From G958296245 sp965262055 (GTDB taxonomy: Bacteria; Chloroflexota; Dehalococcoidia; Lucifugimonadales; G958296245): a stretch of 64,000 nt of DNA. Under the pieces are notes generated by a model. That model had not been told where the DNA came from and made no database searches. It saw nothing but the letters and a program-made list of their open reading frames with translations. Location of the stretch: NCBI GenBank assembly GCA_965262055.1, contig CBDHEI010000002.1:930001-994000 (forward strand), given 5' to 3'. Shown one piece after another: positions 23,999 to 32,672 of this stretch. The position numbers and the translations under genes were made by a program. Position 1 is the stretch's first letter, and each line of letters begins with the position of its first letter.

Positions 23999-25282
23999 TC
24001 ATTCTCCTGTCTCCGCTTCTGTCACTGTCTCGGCAGCATTCCGGCGGACGGCCTCCGACGCGTCGACGAACTCAGCATACGAGGCGAACCCCGACATGGC
24101 AATCAGGAAAGCCCCCACGTCAGACATCGAGCTTCGGAACTCGCGCACCTGCCCGTCGATGGGGCTGACAGACGTCGCGCTCGAAGGGTACGTTCCGTGG
24201 AACGCGAAGTACGCTTGGTTCAGCTTGCGTATGTTGTGGCCGTTCTCCACGAACACCTGCCGCCTCTCCTCCATGTACCCCTCCGCCTCCTCCACAGCGC
24301 CCTCTCCCAGCATCTCGTCCACACGCTTCCGCGTCTCCTGCATCTCTGTGACGAAGTCGAACCCCGGCTCGTGCTCATGCTCGGGGAGAAGCTCCCGCCC
24401 CTCTGCCTGGTCTGGCGCCGCCTCCCGGCTGACCCCAATTGTCTCGTACGCCCGGACCCCTATCTCGTAGCCCACGAGGTCCGCGGTCATCTCGTTGAGC
24501 GACAGCATCTCCGGGCTGGAGTGGATATTCACCCCAAGCGGTGTAAACCGGACGCTCAGGTAGTTGTGCACCCACTCGTGCGCCGCCACCCGCAGCGTCC
24601 ACTCCAGCGACCGCGCGCCGGCGACCGAGGCCGGGTACGTGGCAAGCCCACCGATCGACACAACCAGTGCCGACAGGTCCGACTCTTCCATCAGCGCCTC
24701 TTCCATGCGACGACTCTCCTCCAACGACACTCCGGTCTCCAACAACACTTCGTAGGCCCGCTCGATCTTGTGGCGGGGGGATGTTACCAGCAGCTTAGGA
24801 GTCTCTGTAAGCCGTGTGTCTACCGGCGGGAGCATTATCGGCCCCCACGACCCGATCCCCACCTCCAACAACGCGTTGCTGATCGCCGCTTCCAGCACCT
24901 CCTCCGCGTCGTTCCGCAGCCTCCCCTGCAGGCCGATAAGCCCCCGCAGCTGCTCTTCCAGCTCCGCGGCAGGCCCGGACTGCCCCTCGGCGGCAAGGGC
25001 CGAGAGCCTCGCCTTGGCCCTGCTGGTCTCCTCCGCTAGACGGAAGTACTCGACGACGGCTGTAGCATCCTCCTCGCTCCCCCTGTCCCGTATCCAGGAG
25101 AGATGCACGACCATGTGCACCCACTTGCTGAGGAGGTTGGCCGCCTCCCACTTCGCGATGCTGTAGCGGTGCGGAAGCGCGGCAAGCTGCGCCGGGTCGA
25201 GGTTCAGGTTGTCGGCGCTCGGCGCCATCATGAACAGGGCCAGCGCCGCAAGCACCATTGTCTTCAGTATGCGACGGAACAC
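23999..25282 (-). CDS. Exported HExxH metalloprotease-like protein
   Basis: The protein has 427 residues from GTG 25282. The first 25 residues look like a signal peptide (basic FRRILK, hydrophobic TMVLAALALFMMA, cleavage near APSA). A zinc motif HEWVH lies in RVAAHEWVHNYLS and an acidic partner follows about 30 residues later in SLNEMTADLVGYE, a gluzincin-like layout. The region at about 60-120 is helical with many Glu/Arg. The open frame extends upstream to 25579 but would overlap the divergent oxidoreductase gene, so the shorter start is chosen. The gene overlaps the phosphodiesterase gene downstream. The family name is not recognised. Confidence 0.7.
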   Translation of the reverse strand: MFRRILKTMVLAALALFMMAPSADNLNLDPAQLAALPHRYSIAKWEAANLLSKWVHMVVHLSWIRDRGSEEDATAVVEYFRLAEETSRAKARLSALAAEGQSGPAAELEEQLRGLIGLQGRLRNDAEEVLEAAISNALLEVGIGSWGPIMLPPVDTRLTETPKLLVTSPRHKIERAYEVLLETGVSLEESRRMEEALMEESDLSALVVSIGGLATYPASVAGARSLEWTLRVAAHEWVHNYLSVRFTPLGVNIHSSPEMLSLNEMTADLVGYEIGVRAYETIGVSREAAPDQAEGRELLPEHEHEPGFDFVTEMQETRKRVDEMLGEGAVEEAEGYMEERRQVFVENGHNIRKLNQAYFAFHGTYPSSATSVSPIDGQVREFRSSMSDVGAFLIAMSGFASYAEFVDASEAVRRNAAETVTEAETGE

Positions 25283-25448
25283 CGCAGCCGGTTGCCTCCA
25301 AATGCCTTCCCACCTATCATAGCCGAGCAGATAGTCGGCAAGCCGCCCACCGGGCCGTACGCTATTCCCACGCCGTATGGAACGGGTAACTCCTTGCTCA
25401 ACTCGCGCGATTGCAGATCGGACACCAACCCTAGGAGCGCATGACACT

Positions 25449-26426
25449 ATGACCTTGTCGCTGTGTGTAGCCGGACTGGGAAAGTACGCTGAGCACGTCC
25501 TGAGCGACGCTCGCAGCTCCCTGGAGGGCATCGACCTCTTCTTCGCCTCCCGGGACGTCGAGAAAGCCCGGGACTTCAACCACAGGTACGGCGGGATGGG
25601 GGTTTTCGCCAGCTACGAAGAGGCAGCCAGCGATCCCCGCGTCGACGCCATCTACTTCATCACCCCGCACCACCTACACCTCGAAAACGCCCTGCTCGCC
25701 GCCGGAAACTCGAAGCACATCCTCATGGAGAAGCCCATCGCGCGCACCGTGGCCGAAGCGGAGCAGATCATCGCAGCCGCGCGCAACGCTGGCGTCACGC
25801 TCATGATCGCCGAGAACCACCGCTTCCTCCCCACCGTCGCGCTGACCAAGCGGATGGTTGAGGACGGCGCCGTAGGAAGAGTGCGCTACGTTCAGGCCCA
25901 CGCCGAGAGCTACGACGTGCCCGGCGGCTGGCGCACCGACCCGGAGCTGGCCGGCGGCGGCATGCTCATCGACGGCGGCGTCCACTACGTCGACCATCTC
26001 GTCTACCTGGGCGGCTTCCCCACCAGCCTCTATGCGGCCATCCCCTCCCCCGCCGCGCCCGGCGCCCGCTCAGAGGACGGCGTATTCCTGACCGCCCAGC
26101 TCCCTGGAGGCGTCGTGGGCTCGCTCAGCTTTGTCACCGGGACGCCCGTAAGCCGCAACTTCCACAGGGTGTCCGTCACGGGCGACACCGGCCACATACA
26201 CTACGTCCCGTTCGGCAGCGAGGTGACGCTCGACACGCCCGCCGAGCTGCGCACGTTCCAGGTGCCCGAACACGGACGAGGCGTCCGGCAGATGCTCGCC
26301 GAGTTCCGCGACTGCCTGGCAGAGGGCAGAGACCCCAAGATGACCGGGGAGGACGGCCTTAGAGACCTCGCCGTGGTGCTGGCAGCCTACCGTTCAGCCA
26401 GGACGGGACAACCCGTCCCACTATGA
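25449..26426 (+). CDS. Gfo/Idh/MocA-family oxidoreductase
   Basis: The protein has 325 residues. The N-terminal Rossmann domain begins LSLCVAGLGKYAEHVL and has the family motif HILMEKPIA (about 94-102). The catalytic region GGGMLIDGGVHYVDHLVYLGG (about 175-190) carries the Asp and His used by sugar dehydrogenases. AGGAG lies 11 bases before ATG 25449. It is divergent from the exported HExxH protein. Members oxidise or epimerise sugars and cyclitols with NAD(P); the substrate here is unknown. Confidence 0.9.
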   Translation: MTLSLCVAGLGKYAEHVLSDARSSLEGIDLFFASRDVEKARDFNHRYGGMGVFASYEEAASDPRVDAIYFITPHHLHLENALLAAGNSKHILMEKPIARTVAEAEQIIAAARNAGVTLMIAENHRFLPTVALTKRMVEDGAVGRVRYVQAHAESYDVPGGWRTDPELAGGGMLIDGGVHYVDHLVYLGGFPTSLYAAIPSPAAPGARSEDGVFLTAQLPGGVVGSLSFVTGTPVSRNFHRVSVTGDTGHIHYVPFGSEVTLDTPAELRTFQVPEHGRGVRQMLAEFRDCLAEGRDPKMTGEDGLRDLAVVLAAYRSARTGQPVPL

Positions 26427-26478
26427 CCTCGTTGCGCCAACTGTAGGCTTAAGCGGTTCCACTCGCAGCGAACATTTA

Positions 26479-26487
26479 TGCTATAAT
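26479..26487 (+). promoter_or_regulatory. Extended -10 promoter of the XcyI-like R-M pair
   Basis: TGC directly followed by a perfect TATAAT (26482-26487) forms an extended -10, with a poor -35 (TTCCAC, 19 bp away). A GGAGG at 26510-26514 precedes the methyltransferase ATG at 26522. Confidence 0.5.
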
Positions 26488-26521
26488 CCGTTCCGGTAGC
26501 CATCGACCGGAGGTTGAATAC

Positions 26522-27913
26522 ATGGATTTGGTGATGTCCCCCAACGGAGGTAGCATCCGGGGGAGGCAAGTCCTGCACGAACGGTTCGGCAGCCGCTTGT
26601 CCGTCAACCCGGAGTTCACCCGCAAGACCGTGTCCTACCAGGGAAACCGAGGCGTGCCAGGCCTGCGTTGGATGAAGTACAAAGAGGGATTCTCGCGCAC
26701 GCTCGTCGAGCGCCTCATCAACGAATACGAGCCTACGGCGGTCCTCGATCCGTTCGCCGGCATCGGCACCACACCCCTAGTCGCCGCAGGCAGAGGAAAG
26801 GCGGCAACAGGAATCGAAATCATGCCCGTCGGCGTACTGACAGGCAACGGGATAGCGCAGGCTGCCAATGGAGTATCCAGGGCTGCCCTCGAGACTGCGG
26901 CTAGCCAATTGATCAGCAGGGTCGAGTCAAAGGAGCCGGCACCGGATGAATTCGCGTTCCCTCACGTCGGCATCACGGATGCGGCTTTCCCAGCGGACAC
27001 CGAGGCCGCGATAGCCCGCGCGCGCCAGTTCATATCAGACACCGACGACCGCGCTATCCGGACACTGCTAAACCTGGCGTGTATGACCATCCTGGAAGAC
27101 GTGAGCTATACGCGAAAGGACGGGCAGTACCTTCGGTGGGACCATCGATCCGGTCGACCACTCAGGACCAGAGTAAACAAGGGGCCAATCTTGTCGTTCC
27201 AGCACGCTCTCGGGGCCCGGCTGTTCGAGATGGTGCAGGACGTCGATATACTCAAGCAGGAGTACGGAGGCGGATATCCCGAGTTCATGACAGGCTCGTG
27301 TTTGGAGTTGTTGCGAGAGCTGCCGGATGCGCGATTTGACATGGTGATAACGTCGCCGCCCTACGCGAACAGATACGACTACACCCGCACCTACGCACTG
27401 GAGCTCGCTTGGCTAGGCTTCGATCGGGACCGGTTCGCCGAACTCAGACAACAGATGTTGTCCGCTACCGTGGAGAACAAGACCAAGCTGGCGTGGCTTC
27501 GGCAGCTATACGATGAGAGCCCTGAGTTGTTGGATGACGCGATCGGAATGTACCAAGGCCAAGACGCCGTCCACGAAGTGCTTGCGATTCTCAGAGAGCA
27601 CGCCGACGATCTGGGCAACCGACACGTGATCAGGTTGCTCGAAGGATACTTCCTGGAAATGGCGATAGTAGTCGCCGAGTTGGGTCGCGTAACCCGCACA
27701 GGCGGAACCGTGATCATGGTGAACGACAATGTCCAGTACCATGGCGAGGAGGCGCCGGTGGATCTGATACTGTCCGACTTCGCGGAGCAGTCTGGCTTCG
27801 TATGTAAGAACATCTGGATGCTGCCTCGCGGCAAAGGCAACTCGAGCCAGCAGATGCGCCGCTTCGGCAGGCGAGAGATCAGGAAGTGTGTCTACAGGTG
27901 GGTACGCAGGTAA
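26522..27913 (+). CDS. Type II DNA methyltransferase (N4-cytosine type)
   Basis: The protein has 463 residues. Motif I is VLDPFAGIGTTPLVAAG (about 74-90) and motif IV is VITSPPYANRYDYTRTYA (about 278-295). This is the same permutation as the 7.0-kb methyltransferase. It is followed by, and overlaps or nearly abuts, a PD-(D/E)xK nuclease gene, so it is the protective half of a restriction-modification system. If the nuclease is XcyI-like, N4 methylation within CCCGGG would be expected, but this is inference. Base composition is AT-richer than the flanking genes. Confidence 0.9.
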   Translation: MDLVMSPNGGSIRGRQVLHERFGSRLSVNPEFTRKTVSYQGNRGVPGLRWMKYKEGFSRTLVERLINEYEPTAVLDPFAGIGTTPLVAAGRGKAATGIEIMPVGVLTGNGIAQAANGVSRAALETAASQLISRVESKEPAPDEFAFPHVGITDAAFPADTEAAIARARQFISDTDDRAIRTLLNLACMTILEDVSYTRKDGQYLRWDHRSGRPLRTRVNKGPILSFQHALGARLFEMVQDVDILKQEYGGGYPEFMTGSCLELLRELPDARFDMVITSPPYANRYDYTRTYALELAWLGFDRDRFAELRQQMLSATVENKTKLAWLRQLYDESPELLDDAIGMYQGQDAVHEVLAILREHADDLGNRHVIRLLEGYFLEMAIVVAELGRVTRTGGTVIMVNDNVQYHGEEAPVDLILSDFAEQSGFVCKNIWMLPRGKGNSSQQMRRFGRREIRKCVYRWVRR

Positions 27914-27948
27914 CAGGCCTCGGCGACGCGCGGCTCAGGTCAACGCTG

Positions 27949-28851
27949 ATGTCGGAGAGGATCCGTCAACGGACGGACCAAGCTCTACGGGGGTTGATCG
28001 ATGGCTTCACGGTCGAACTGACCTTCCGTCCGTTGGACGATCTGATGATTAGTGGGCAGGCGTGGAAATTCGTAGCCGCATCAGGCATCGAGCCCAAGAT
28101 GGTGTTTGCCCATCCACTGATTCTCAGAGAACATCCCGGAACTTCACAATACTACCGCGGGATCGCGTTGCTGCCGCAAAAGCGGGTAGCGGACATCGCT
28201 GTGACCGTGTCCTCCTGGGAAGACGGGTCGCGCAAGTCGCCCATTACCGAAGAGCAGAGCACGAGCGTAGCTCGACTATACAACGCGGTGATTTCTTCAA
28301 TCATTGAGGGTACGACTAACTGGACCCTGGAGAACGGCTACCGGAACATAATCGCCAACATGGGTATCGGACTGGATGGAACGTTTCGCAACATCATCGG
28401 CCGCGATGCCGAGGACCTAGTGAAGACTCGCATCAGGAACTGGCTCGACAGTCAGCAGATGATCTTGGGACAGAGCGCAGACGCGAAAGAATTCCGACTG
28501 CCCAATGGCTACTTGATGCGATTCGGGTCCGAACCGGACATCCTATTTCGACAAGTGATCGGGGATGACGTGAGGGTACTGGCAACGATTGAGATCAAAG
28601 GAGGCAAGGACCCTGCAGGGGCGCTCGAACGGCTCGGTGCGATGCAGAAGAGCTTCGAGGCCACTCCACCCGGCTGCGTCAACTTCTTGGTTGCTGGCGT
28701 CGTCACACCAGAAATGAGCAACAGACTGGACCAGATGGGAGTAGTTAAGGTATTCCTGCTTGACAATTTGGCCCACGACAGCGATCAGTGGACCGGCTTC
28801 CTCAACGAAGTGTTCCACTACACCGTTCGGATTACTGAGTCGACCGTGTGA
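27949..28851 (+). CDS. XcyI-like type II restriction endonuclease
   Basis: This is a 300-residue protein from ATG 27949; a GTG start at 27886 overlapping the methyltransferase end is also possible. A PD-(D/E)xK core is visible near residues 192-220: SEPDILFRQ, then VLATIEIKGGKDPAGALERLG, giving D...E-I-K. The sequence around YYRGIALLPQKRVADIAV recalls the XcyI/Cfr9I family that cuts CCCGGG, from memory only. It is cognate to the preceding methyltransferase by position. It converges on a hypothetical gene 9 bp downstream. Cleavage specificity is untested. Confidence 0.72.
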   Translation: MSERIRQRTDQALRGLIDGFTVELTFRPLDDLMISGQAWKFVAASGIEPKMVFAHPLILREHPGTSQYYRGIALLPQKRVADIAVTVSSWEDGSRKSPITEEQSTSVARLYNAVISSIIEGTTNWTLENGYRNIIANMGIGLDGTFRNIIGRDAEDLVKTRIRNWLDSQQMILGQSADAKEFRLPNGYLMRFGSEPDILFRQVIGDDVRVLATIEIKGGKDPAGALERLGAMQKSFEATPPGCVNFLVAGVVTPEMSNRLDQMGVVKVFLLDNLAHDSDQWTGFLNEVFHYTVRITESTV

Positions 28852-28860
28852 AGAGGCCGC

Positions 28861-29565
28861 TCAACGGCGCCTGAACAGCTCGAGGAACCGGTCCTGGTAG
28901 AAGTCGAAGAGCCCCCACCGGTCTAGCTCCCGCTTCAGGATCTCCGGGTTGGCGCCCTGGTCCACTTCCCTGAACAGCCTGTCGATCTGCTCCACGGCAG
29001 CCCTGGGGACGCCGCCAAGAGACTCCTGGGGCTCCAGCAGTCCCCTGCCCCGCAGGTCCTGAATGTTGCCTGCCAGCGAAGACGACGTGAACTCGTAGAT
29101 GAACTCCAACAGCGCAACGTCCCATAGCTGGTCCACGCCCACCATCACGACCGACATGTCCTCTTTCTTACTCTCGAGGTTCCCGCTGATCCTGTTGGCT
29201 ATCTCGCTGGCTGCGCCGCTCACGATCTCGGTGTTGCCGGTCTCGTTCTTGTACTGGTACAGCAGCCCCGGGCTGTTCGGCCCCGCCTGCATGGCGACGG
29301 ACTGGAAGTACTCGTAGGCCTCCGAGCTGAAGCCCTGGAGGTTCATCGCGTAGGTGGGCGTCACTATGGTGGGGCGCTCTGCGATCACCCGGCCCGTGCG
29401 CACGACCCCCTCCTGCTTGTCCGGCTGGGCGTCGAGGTAGATCGGCTCAGTCACGACGTAGTAGGAGATGTTAGTGGAGCCGAACGTGGCAAGGTGCTGC
29501 TTCGGGAACCGGGCGACCCACGTCTGCTCTATGGCGCGCCGCCACTCCCTCTCGCTCTCGAACAT
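28861..29565 (-). CDS. Conserved-looking hypothetical soluble protein
   Basis: The protein has 234 residues, with no signal peptide, membrane segment or catalytic motif that I recognise. It has a mixed alpha/beta pattern (SYYVVTEPIYLDAQ, DMSVVMVGVDQLWDVALLEF) and a helical, charged C-terminal third (LFREVDQGANPEILKREL). Codon use is GC-rich like the core genes, unlike the R-M pair it faces. No function is proposed. Confidence 0.7.
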   Translation of the reverse strand: MFESEREWRRAIEQTWVARFPKQHLATFGSTNISYYVVTEPIYLDAQPDKQEGVVRTGRVIAERPTIVTPTYAMNLQGFSSEAYEYFQSVAMQAGPNSPGLLYQYKNETGNTEIVSGAASEIANRISGNLESKKEDMSVVMVGVDQLWDVALLEFIYEFTSSSLAGNIQDLRGRGLLEPQESLGGVPRAAVEQIDRLFREVDQGANPEILKRELDRWGLFDFYQDRFLELFRRR

Positions 29566-29668
29566 GTATGCCGCCTCCGCCCTGGCGCGAGCCTGAACTG
29601 CCTTATTCGATGCTAGACGCGCGTGCCTTCCGGTGTCAAGTGGAATACCGCGCCCGCTGCCAAGGCTC

Positions 29669-29674
29669 TATAAT
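29669..29674 (+). promoter_or_regulatory. -10 element of the DUF503 gene
   Basis: A perfect TATAAT lies 19 bp before ATG 29694, giving a very short leader that still contains GGTGG as ribosome-binding site. No good -35 is visible. Confidence 0.4.
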
Positions 29675-29693
29675 CGATACCGGTGGCCCGCCA

Positions 29694-29987
29694 ATGAACG
29701 TATCCGTATGCAAAACGACGCTCCGACTGCCCGAGAACCAGAGCCTCAAGGGCAAGCGCCGCGTGATTGGCTCGCTCTGCGGCCGGATACGCAACAAGTT
29801 CAACGTAGCCATTGCCGAGGTGGGAGACAACGACGTCTGGCAGACCGCTGTCCTGGGCATCTCGTGCGTCGGCAACGACCATCGCCACACCGACGAGGTT
29901 ATCTCCGCCGTAGTCGACTTCATCGAATCGACCCGCGAGGACGTCGAGCTCGTCGAAGTGGAGCGCGAGACGCTCTCGGGCTTCTGA
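29694..29987 (+). CDS. DUF503 (YlxP-like) family protein
   Basis: This 97-residue protein matches the short DUF503 fold: MNVSVCKTTLRLPENQSLKGKR, IGSLCGRIRNKFNVAIAEV, then AVLGISCVGND. YlxP-like proteins are usually found near translation factor genes and ribosome-binding factor A; their function is unclear. Here the neighbour is trpD, 89 bp downstream. A longer start at 29568 is in frame but has no conserved sequence. Confidence 0.88.
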   Translation: MNVSVCKTTLRLPENQSLKGKRRVIGSLCGRIRNKFNVAIAEVGDNDVWQTAVLGISCVGNDHRHTDEVISAVVDFIESTREDVELVEVERETLSGF

Positions 29988-30076
29988 AGCACCAGTCCGC
30001 CGGTGCTGGGGTGGCACCCGGCCTCCCAAAGGTGGTGTAATAGACGGGCGACACCCGACTGAACACTGGAGGCGCC

Positions 30077-31090
30077 ATGATCCAGGACGCGACGGAGACG
30101 CTCGTAAACGGCCAATCATTGACCGCCGATCAGGCGGCTGCCGCGATGGACGAGATCATGAGCGGTCAGGCCACACCCGCTCAGTTCGGCGCCTTTGTGG
30201 CCGCCCTCCGCATGAAGGGCGAGACGGTCGACGAGGTGGCGGGCATGGCGCGCGTCATGCGCGAGAAGTCACTCCACGTTGAGTTTGAGGGACCGCTCCT
30301 AGACACTTGCGGCACCGGGGGCGACGGCGCAGGCACCTTCAACGTCTCCACCACGGTGGGCCTCGTCGCGGCTGGCGCTGGCGTCACGGTAGCCAAGCAT
30401 GGCAACCGCGCCATGTCGGGCGCCTGCGGCAGCGCCGACGTGCTCGAAGCCCTGGGTGTCAATATCGACCTCAGCCCCGAAGGGGTGAGCCGCTGTATGG
30501 AAAAAGCCGCCTTCGGTTTCATGTTCGCCCAGCGCTACCACCCCTCCATGCGGTTCGCGGCCGGTCCCAGGCGCGAGATCGGCATCCGCACCATCTTCAA
30601 CATCCTGGGACCCCTCACAAACCCGGCCGGTGCGGCGCACCAGATGATCGGCGTCGCGGACCCTAGCGTGGGGGAGAAGATGGCCCTCGTGCTCCGCAGC
30701 CTCGGCAGCAAGCACGCCATCATCGTCCACGGCTCCGACGGCCTGGACGAGGTCACGCCCGGCGGCGAGACGCTCTTCTGGGAGATGCAGGACGGGAGGG
30801 TGACGACCGGAACAATCACCCCTGAGCAGCTTGGCTTCGAGAGAGCGTCGCCAGACGCGCTAAGGATAGGCAGCCCCGAAGAGAGTGCCGCGATGGTCAA
30901 GGCCGTTCTGAGCGGGGCCCAGGGGCCCGCACGCGACGTAGTCCTGATGAACGCCTCGGTCGCCCTGCTGGCCGCCGACAGGGCCGCCTCCCTCCAGGAC
31001 GGCGTGGCCATGGCCGCCGAGTCGATAGACAGCGGCGCTGCAAACCAGAGCCTTCAGAAACTCGCCGCCATCAGCCAGCAATTGGAGTAA
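30077..31090 (+). CDS. trpD: Anthranilate phosphoribosyltransferase
   Basis: The protein has 337 residues, the family length. The PRPP-binding motif is DTCGTGGDGAGTFNVST (about 76-92) and KHGNRAMSGACGSADVLE follows (about 107-124). Later GPRREIGIRTIFNILGPL forms the conserved dimer/active-site segment. It adds the phosphoribosyl group of PRPP to anthranilate, the second step of tryptophan synthesis from chorismate. A TGGAGG ribosome-binding site precedes the ATG. It leads a trpD-trpC-trpF cluster; trpE, trpG, trpA and trpB are not in the window. Confidence 0.97.
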   Translation: MIQDATETLVNGQSLTADQAAAAMDEIMSGQATPAQFGAFVAALRMKGETVDEVAGMARVMREKSLHVEFEGPLLDTCGTGGDGAGTFNVSTTVGLVAAGAGVTVAKHGNRAMSGACGSADVLEALGVNIDLSPEGVSRCMEKAAFGFMFAQRYHPSMRFAAGPRREIGIRTIFNILGPLTNPAGAAHQMIGVADPSVGEKMALVLRSLGSKHAIIVHGSDGLDEVTPGGETLFWEMQDGRVTTGTITPEQLGFERASPDALRIGSPEESAAMVKAVLSGAQGPARDVVLMNASVALLAADRAASLQDGVAMAAESIDSGAANQSLQKLAAISQQLE

Positions 31091-31154
31091 CCTTCCGGCC
31101 GGTCATTGGCCCTGCGGCCGCAGGGCCGCCGCACGAACACAGAGAGTCGCAACC

Positions 31155-31952
31155 TTGGCACAGACACGAACGCCGCACATCCTGGACCAGATACTCGACG
31201 CGAAGCGCCGCGAGGTGAAGCGCCTCAAGGCGGCCGCGCCCCAGAGCGCGTTGGAGCAGCAGGCCCGCGAGAGCGCCATCCCGCTGAACATGGCCGGCGC
31301 GCTCATGGGCGACCAGACAAGGGTCATTGCGGAGGTCAAGAGACGCTCCCCATCCAAGGGCCTGCTCAAGCAGAACTTCGATCCCGTGGCGATTGCCAAC
31401 GCCTACGCCTCCGGCGGCGCAGCGGCCATATCGGTGCTGACCGAGGCCGGCCACTTCGACGGCTCCATCGGCCACCTGGAGGCCGTGTCCGCCGAGATGC
31501 GCCCCAAGGGTCTGCCCACGCTGCGAAAGGACTTCATCTTCGACCCGTACCAGGTCTACGAGGCCCGCGCCCACGGCGCCGACTCCCTGCTGCTGATAGT
31601 GGCCGCACTGTCGACCCAACAGCTTGGCGAGCTGATAGACCTCGCGCAGCGCCTCTGGCTCCAGTGCCTCGTGGAGGTGCACGACGAGGCTGAGCTTCGG
31701 ACCGCCATCGACGCCGGCGCCGAGTTGTTGGGCATCAACAACCGCGACCTCCGCACCTTCGACACCGACCTTTCGACGACAGAGCGCTTGGCGCCCCTGG
31801 TCCCCGACGGCAAGATCATCGTCAGCGAGAGCGGCATAGCCACCCGCAACGACGTGCTCCGCGTCCAGCGCGCCGGCGCTCACGCAATCCTCGTCGGCGA
31901 GGCGCTGGTCACCTCGGAAGACCCAGGCGCACGCCTCGGAGAGCTGCTGTGA
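31155..31952 (+). CDS. trpC: Indole-3-glycerol-phosphate synthase
   Basis: This is a 265-residue TIM barrel. Catalytic signatures in order are VIAEVKRRSPSKGLL (Glu, Lys), LRKDFIFDPYQVYEA (Lys), LVEVHDEAEL (Glu), LGINNRDLRTF (Asn) and IVSESGI (Glu, Ser). It closes the indole ring from CdRP. It starts at TTG 31155 because no ATG or GTG fits better; the ribosome-binding site is weak, which may keep expression low or depend on read-through. Its stop overlaps the trpF start (GTGA). Confidence 0.96.
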   Translation: MAQTRTPHILDQILDAKRREVKRLKAAAPQSALEQQARESAIPLNMAGALMGDQTRVIAEVKRRSPSKGLLKQNFDPVAIANAYASGGAAAISVLTEAGHFDGSIGHLEAVSAEMRPKGLPTLRKDFIFDPYQVYEARAHGADSLLLIVAALSTQQLGELIDLAQRLWLQCLVEVHDEAELRTAIDAGAELLGINNRDLRTFDTDLSTTERLAPLVPDGKIIVSESGIATRNDVLRVQRAGAHAILVGEALVTSEDPGARLGELL

Positions 31953-32611
31953 CCGCGTTCAAGATCTGCAGCCTCCGCGACGCGCCGAACGCCCTCATAG
32001 CCGCGGAGGCGGGCGCGAGCTACCTCGGCTTCAATTTCGTCCACGGCGTACGCCGGCAGGTTACGCCCGATCAGGCGAGCGAGGTCATCGGCCAGTACCG
32101 TAGCGAAAGAGGCGACGGCGGCCCCGCACTGGTGGGCCTCTTTGCCGACCAGCCCATTGAGGAGGTGAACCGCATAGTCCGGCGCTGCGGCCTCCAGTAT
32201 GCCCAGCTATGCGGCGGCGAGCCTCCCCCCTACTGGGACGATGTAGACGCCTCCGTGATAAAGGTAATCAGGGTCAGGGAAGACCTTGGCAAGCAGGAGG
32301 CGGCCAGTCGCGCGATGGCCAGCGCCGAGAAGGTCGTCGCTGGACGTCATATCCCCCTGCTGGACAAGTACGAGCCTGGAAGACTGGGCGGCTTGGGCCG
32401 TACCTTCGACTGGTCCATAGCCGCCAGCGTCGCGGCCCGTTACGACGTGGTGCTCGCCGGTGGCCTCACCCCGGAGAACGTCGGCGAGGCGATCGCCGCC
32501 ACCCACCCATGGACGGTCGACGTCTCCTCCGGAGTCGAGACCAACGGCGACAAGGACCCCAACAAGATAAGGGCCTTCGCCCACTCCGTCTCGGCAGCCA
32601 ACACCGATTAA
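31949..32611 (+). CDS. trpF: Phosphoribosylanthranilate isomerase
   Basis: The protein has 220 residues. The general-base cysteine is in FKICSLRDAPNAL (family consensus KICG). The general-acid aspartate is in HIPLLDKYEPG (about 130-140), and the phosphate loop is near VVLAGGLTPENV and TVDVSSGVET. It performs the Amadori rearrangement between the TrpD and TrpC products. The GTG start overlaps the trpC TGA, which implies coupling. It is the end of the trp cluster; an AT-rich genetic-conflict gene follows after 61 bp. Confidence 0.95.
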   Translation: MTAFKICSLRDAPNALIAAEAGASYLGFNFVHGVRRQVTPDQASEVIGQYRSERGDGGPALVGLFADQPIEEVNRIVRRCGLQYAQLCGGEPPPYWDDVDASVIKVIRVREDLGKQEAASRAMASAEKVVAGRHIPLLDKYEPGRLGGLGRTFDWSIAASVAARYDVVLAGGLTPENVGEAIAATHPWTVDVSSGVETNGDKDPNKIRAFAHSVSAANTD

Positions 32612-32672
32612 GGCCTAGCAATATCTCAAGAAGTAAGCGCCGCGTAGCGGCATACGATTAAGGTGGGTAACA

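Noticed and set aside
25283..25579. Longer start for the exported HExxH protein
   Set aside because: It would overlap the divergent oxidoreductase start and place about 100 unconserved residues before a good signal peptide.
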